Shown here: positions 60,934-64,000 of the stretch, in pieces
Numbering within the stretch: position 1 is the first letter of the stretch
How the letters are laid out: each line of letters begins with the position of its first letter
Source: Curtobacterium sp. BH-2-1-1
Lineage (GTDB): Bacteria; Actinomycetota; Actinomycetes; Actinomycetales; Microbacteriaceae
Assembly (NCBI RefSeq): GCF_001806325.1
Contig: NZ_CP017580.1
Coordinates: 558,001 to 622,000 of the forward strand
Direction: 5' to 3'
DNA length: 64,000 nucleotides
Program-made: the position numbers and the translations under genes
The notes under the pieces: generated by a model
Databases searched by the model: none
Told to the model about the DNA's origin: nothing
The model's input: only the letters and a program-made list of their open reading frames with translations

Positions 60934-62214
60934 TCAGAACCGCGTCGGCCCCACCTCGTGGTACTTCTCCCACGCGTCCACCGGCCCCCGCCCGTGCAAC
61001 GCGTACTCCCCCACGAGCCGCTCCTTGTAGACCGCCGGGTTGTGCGACGCCACGACCCGGGCGTTCCGCCAGTGCCGGTCCAACGCCCGCGTGCGATCGG
61101 TCGCCGAGGCCCCACCGACCTCGAACAGCTCCGACGCCGCCCGGAGCACCCGCGGCCCGACCTCGATCTGCGCCTGGTAGACCGCGTTCTCGGCGGCGTC
61201 CAGCAGGGCACGGTCGACGCCGGCCCCGGGCTCGTTCGTCCCCACGACCCCGTCGAGCAGCCCGGCCGCGGCGACGACGAGCGACCGGGCCGTGAACGCC
61301 CCGGCCGACAACCGACCGAGCACGGCCAGCACCTGCGGGTCGTCCCCGGGCCGCGCGGCGTTCGCGTGGATGTACGTCCGGGTCCGCGGTCGCACGAACG
61401 CGACGGCGTCATCGGACACCGCCTGCCCGATCCCGGCGAGGACCGCCAGCAGGTACAGCTGGTAGAAGGCCTGGATGTGCGACAGCGGGGCGTCCTTGTA
61501 CGCCGAGACCACGGAGGGGTCCACCGGCACACCATCGAAGACGGTCGTGCCGGACGCGGTCAACCGCTGCCCGAACCCGTCCCAGTCGTCGACGCTCGTC
61601 ACGCCCGGCGCGTCGACCGGCACGGCGAACGTGACGCGGTCACCCGAGCGGTCCGCCGCGAGGTAGATCCAGTCCGAGTAGAGCGTCCCGGTCGAGTAGA
61701 ACTTCCGGCCGTCGAGACGGACGGACCCGTCCTCGGCGACGCGCACCGTGGTGGAGATGTCGGCGAGCGTCGTCCCGGTCCGCTCCGACGTCGCGTTCCC
61801 GATGACCGCGCCGTCGACGATCCGCTGCAGCCACTCGTCCCGCCCGGTCGACGACGGCCGGAGGAGCACGAGTTCGGTGTACCCGAAGTGCCCGCGCCAC
61901 AGGTGCGCGATGTTCGAGTCGGCAGCGGCGAGGTCGGCGACGAGGTGCACGAGTTCGACGAGCGTCACGCCGAACCCGCCACGGTCCTCCGGCACGCGGA
62001 GTCGTCCGAACCCCGCGTCGGCGAGCGCACGGACCTCGTCGTGCGGCAGCGGTCGGTCCCCCGGCGTCCCGGACGCCAGCTCGCGGTCGACGGCCCCCTC
62101 GCGGATGCGGTCGAACACGGGCTGGAACCGAGCGCGCAGCTCCGTCAGACGGCTGGTTCCGCTGCCGCCCTGGAGGGACGGCTCGCCCCCGGTGGTCGTC
62201 GTCGCGTCGGTCAT
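60934..62214 (-). CDS. Acyl-CoA dehydrogenase-fold monooxygenase, SfnB/DszC-like
   Basis: A 426-residue flavoprotein of the acyl-CoA dehydrogenase fold. DSNIAHLWRGHFGYTELVLL, GNATSERTGTTL (flavin-contact region), YSTGTLYSDWIYLAADR and RHWRNARVVASHNPAVYKERLVGEYAL match the SfnB/DszC group that oxygenates or desulfurises organic sulfur compounds with a reduced flavin. No acyl-CoA catalytic Glu is evident. ATG 62214 overlaps the LLM monooxygenase stop (ATGA). Confidence 0.88.
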   Translation of the reverse strand: MTDATTTTGGEPSLQGGSGTSRLTELRARFQPVFDRIREGAVDRELASGTPGDRPLPHDEVRALADAGFGRLRVPEDRGGFGVTLVELVHLVADLAAADSNIAHLWRGHFGYTELVLLRPSSTGRDEWLQRIVDGAVIGNATSERTGTTLADISTTVRVAEDGSVRLDGRKFYSTGTLYSDWIYLAADRSGDRVTFAVPVDAPGVTSVDDWDGFGQRLTASGTTVFDGVPVDPSVVSAYKDAPLSHIQAFYQLYLLAVLAGIGQAVSDDAVAFVRPRTRTYIHANAARPGDDPQVLAVLGRLSAGAFTARSLVVAAAGLLDGVVGTNEPGAGVDRALLDAAENAVYQAQIEVGPRVLRAASELFEVGGASATDRTRALDRHWRNARVVASHNPAVYKERLVGEYALHGRGPVDAWEKYHEVGPTRF

Positions 62215-63638
62215 GCGGTCACCTCCACGGCGTCGCGCGCGGCGTCCGCGCCGGTTCCGGCAGCACCGCCGGTGAACGCCCCGCGCCACCGCCGCGCCGG
62301 GTGGCTCTCGGGCAGCTGCGGGTGGCCGAAGAGCTTCTCGCGCAACGTCCCCTCGCGGTACTCGGACTGCATCAGTCCGCGTTCCTGCAGGGTCGGGGCG
62401 ATGTGGTCCACGAACTCCTCGTAGGAGCCGGGCAGCGTCCAGTTGATGACGTTCACCCCGTCGACCCCGGCGCGCTGCCAATCGGCGAGCTCGTCGGCGA
62501 TCTGCTCGGGCGTCCCGACCACGCGGGCCCGGAGCTTCGCGGAGAGCCGGGCGAGGTCGGCGATCGTCGGCTCCCGGTCGCCGGCGGCCTCCCGGAGCCA
62601 CTGCAGGTGCGACTGGCCGGCGTGCGTGCGGACCTCGGAGAGCGGCGTCTCGGGGTCGAGGGCCTCGCCGGTGTCGGGGTCGAACCCGAGGTTCGAGTGC
62701 ACGAGGAAGCCGTCGGCCGCGAGGTACTCGTCGATCTCCGCTTCCTTCGCCTTCGCCTCGGCCTCGGTGGCCCCGGTGACGAACGTCAGCCCGAGGAAGA
62801 AGGCGATGTCGTCCCGCTGCCGCCCCGCTGCCGAAGCGAGGTCACGGGTCTCGCGGATGAGCTGCTCGGTGGCGTCGCGGTTCGACGTCAGGATGAACTG
62901 GGCCTCGGCGTTCCGCGCGGCGAAGGCACGGCCGGCCGGCGAGGACCCCGCCTGGAAGAGCACGGGCGTCCGCTGCAGCGACGGTGCTGACAGGTGCGGG
63001 CCCTGCACGTCGTAGCGCTTCCCGTGGTGGTCGATGCGGTGCACCTTGTCGGGGTCGGCGTAGCCGCGCACCGGGTCCTTGAGCACGGCGCCGTCATCCC
63101 ACGACCCCTCCCAGAGCTTCGCGCAGACCTCGAGGTACTCCTCGGCCCAGACGTAGCGTTCGTCGTGCTCCTCGAGCCGGTCGGCGCCGAAGTTCCGCGC
63201 GGCGCTGTCGAGGGCGCTCGTGACGACGTTCCAGCCGATCCGGCCCCGGGTGATGTGGTCGAGGGTGGAGACCTTGCGGGCGAAGTCGAACGGGTGCGAC
63301 TGGATGACGCTCGACGTGAACGCGAGCCCGAGGTGCTCCGTCGACACGGCGAGCGCCGAGAGCAGGACGGACGGGTCGTTCGAGGGGATCTGCAGCCCCT
63401 CGCGCAGGTTCGTCGAGTAGTCGCCGCGTCCGGGGCCGTACGTCCCGACGACGTCCGCGAAGAACATCGCGTCGAACTTCCCACGCTCGAGGGTCTTCGC
63501 GAGGTCGGTCCACAGCGTCACGTCGTCGAAGTCGGCCTGGCGCGCGTCCGGGTGCCGCCAGAGGCCGTGCTGGATGTGCGACGTCGTGTTCATGACGAAG
63601 GCCGCGAAGCGCAGCGGGCGGTTCGGTGCATCGCTCAT
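62211..63638 (-). CDS. LLM-class flavin-dependent monooxygenase (NtaA/SnaA/DszA type)
   Basis: A 475-residue reduced-FMN monooxygenase. FAAFVMNTTSHIQHGLWRHP, FDAMFFADVVGTYGP, VSTLDHITRGRIGWNVVTSALDSAARNFG and QAGSSPAGRAFAARNAEAQFI are diagnostic for the NtaA/DszA subfamily that opens chelators or sulfones. Start ATG 63638 (MSDAPNRPLRF) chosen; ATG 63647 also possible. It is first in the operon with the SfnB-like gene and divergent from an MHS transporter, a sulfur- or chelate-scavenging set. Confidence 0.9.
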   Translation of the reverse strand: MSDAPNRPLRFAAFVMNTTSHIQHGLWRHPDARQADFDDVTLWTDLAKTLERGKFDAMFFADVVGTYGPGRGDYSTNLREGLQIPSNDPSVLLSALAVSTEHLGLAFTSSVIQSHPFDFARKVSTLDHITRGRIGWNVVTSALDSAARNFGADRLEEHDERYVWAEEYLEVCAKLWEGSWDDGAVLKDPVRGYADPDKVHRIDHHGKRYDVQGPHLSAPSLQRTPVLFQAGSSPAGRAFAARNAEAQFILTSNRDATEQLIRETRDLASAAGRQRDDIAFFLGLTFVTGATEAEAKAKEAEIDEYLAADGFLVHSNLGFDPDTGEALDPETPLSEVRTHAGQSHLQWLREAAGDREPTIADLARLSAKLRARVVGTPEQIADELADWQRAGVDGVNVINWTLPGSYEEFVDHIAPTLQERGLMQSEYREGTLREKLFGHPQLPESHPARRWRGAFTGGAAGTGADAARDAVEVTA

Positions 63639-63687
63639 GCGGTCCATGTTCCCCGCCGTCGTGTCGCGGGAGGGCGTGACGTGACCT

Positions 63688-63698
63688 CGCGTTACGCG
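63688..63698. promoter_or_regulatory. CGCGT-T-ACGCG palindrome in the divergent promoter
   Basis: An 11-bp palindrome with one-base centre in the 89-bp gap between the LLM gene and the transporter. Possible operator for a sulfur-source regulator; short and GC-rich, so weak. Confidence 0.3.
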
Positions 63699-63727
63699 GG
63701 GTGTTCCCCGAGGTGCGCGACGCGACC

Positions 63728-64000
63728 ATGCTCCTGAGGGTGCCGAACTCGACCACCGCAGCCGCGCCTCCAGTCCGTTCCACCGCACCGTCGACCGCCG
63801 CGACCCGCCGTCGCGTCGCCCTGGCATCCTTCGTCGGGACGACCGTGGAGTACTACGACTTCTACCTGTACGCGACCGCGTCCGCGCTCGTGTTCGCGCC
63901 CACGTTCTTCCCCTCCGTGACCCCCGCGGTCGGCGTGATCGCGTCGTTCGCGACCTACGGTGTCGGGTTCGTCGCCCGCCCGCTCGGCGGGATCATCGCC
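63728..64000 (+). CDS. MHS-family MFS transporter, 3'-truncated by the window edge
   Basis: The first 91 residues of a metabolite:H+ symporter. After a Ser/Thr/Pro leader, RRRVALASFVGTTVEYYDFYLYATASALVFAPTFFPSV and TYGVGFVARPLGGIIA carry the hallmark GTTVEYYDFYLY helix 1 and the RPLGG start of motif A. The leader contains CCGCGCCTCC (63762-63771). It is open to the window end. Substrate unknown; divergence from the monooxygenases suggests uptake of their substrate. Confidence 0.85.
   Translation, partial: MLLRVPNSTTAAAPPVRSTAPSTAATRRRVALASFVGTTVEYYDFYLYATASALVFAPTFFPSVTPAVGVIASFATYGVGFVARPLGGIIA

Overview
The window is a high-GC (about 70% by eye), gene-dense chromosome segment of an actinobacterium. 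Trigger factor, ClpP1/ClpP2, ClpX, RpiB, a Nei2-type glycosylase, PepN, EttA and Orn, a mycothiol-type nitroreductase, leaderless starts and the protein sequences together suggest Microbacteriaceae, most likely Curtobacterium or a close relative. This is inference from gene content and protein resemblance, not a database result. No prophage, IS element, CRISPR array or integrase is visible.

Layout. 1-2475: 3' part of valS and a small hypothetical gene. 2565-6232: an alpha/beta hydrolase divergent from a TetR regulator with paired operators, then an M3 oligopeptidase. 6569-12368: clpX, clpP2, clpP1 and tig on the minus strand, interrupted by a plus-strand copper pair (ycnI-like, copC-like). 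12405-15581: tRNA-Pro, tRNA-Gly and small regulators and hypotheticals, including a two-gene HicA-like module. 15791-25529: a complete-looking N-glycan utilisation locus: secreted Endo H-like GH18, GH38 alpha-mannosidase, GH5_18-like beta-mannosidase, two sugar permeases, a lipoprotein binding protein and a divergent LacI regulator. 25601-25959: a gene under a perfect SOS box. 26249-29348: a histidine kinase - response regulator - EamA operon. 30041-46083: housekeeping and metabolic genes. 46241-51135: secreted and membrane hypotheticals, ssb, msrA and tRNA-Arg. 51145-56489: a GT39-like membrane glycosyltransferase and a nonulosonic (sialic-type) acid cluster (neuA, neuB, glycosyltransferase). 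57088-58807: a MarR-MFS efflux pair. 58808-59622: about 800 bp of non-coding palindromic repeats. 59623-60870: orn, tRNA-His and a zincin. 60934-64000: a two-gene flavin desulfurisation-type operon divergent from a truncated MHS-family transporter.

How genes work together. In the glycan locus the secreted endoglycosidase would release high-mannose N-glycans, the ABC transporter would import them, GH38 would remove alpha-mannose and the GH5_18-like enzyme would split the remaining Man-beta-GlcNAc. LacI would gate the operon through two operators in the 111-bp divergent region. 

The most unusual layer is not protein-coding. Several palindromic repeat families fill intergenic space: GGAGGCGCGG/CCGCGCCTCC elements (over 20 decamer copies, some in frame inside genes), about 60-nt hairpins bounded by GCACAAC/GTTGTGC, TTGGTGAGC/GCTCACGAT hairpins, and a regular array of about 60-nt hairpins at a 71-nt period between the MFS gene and orn.
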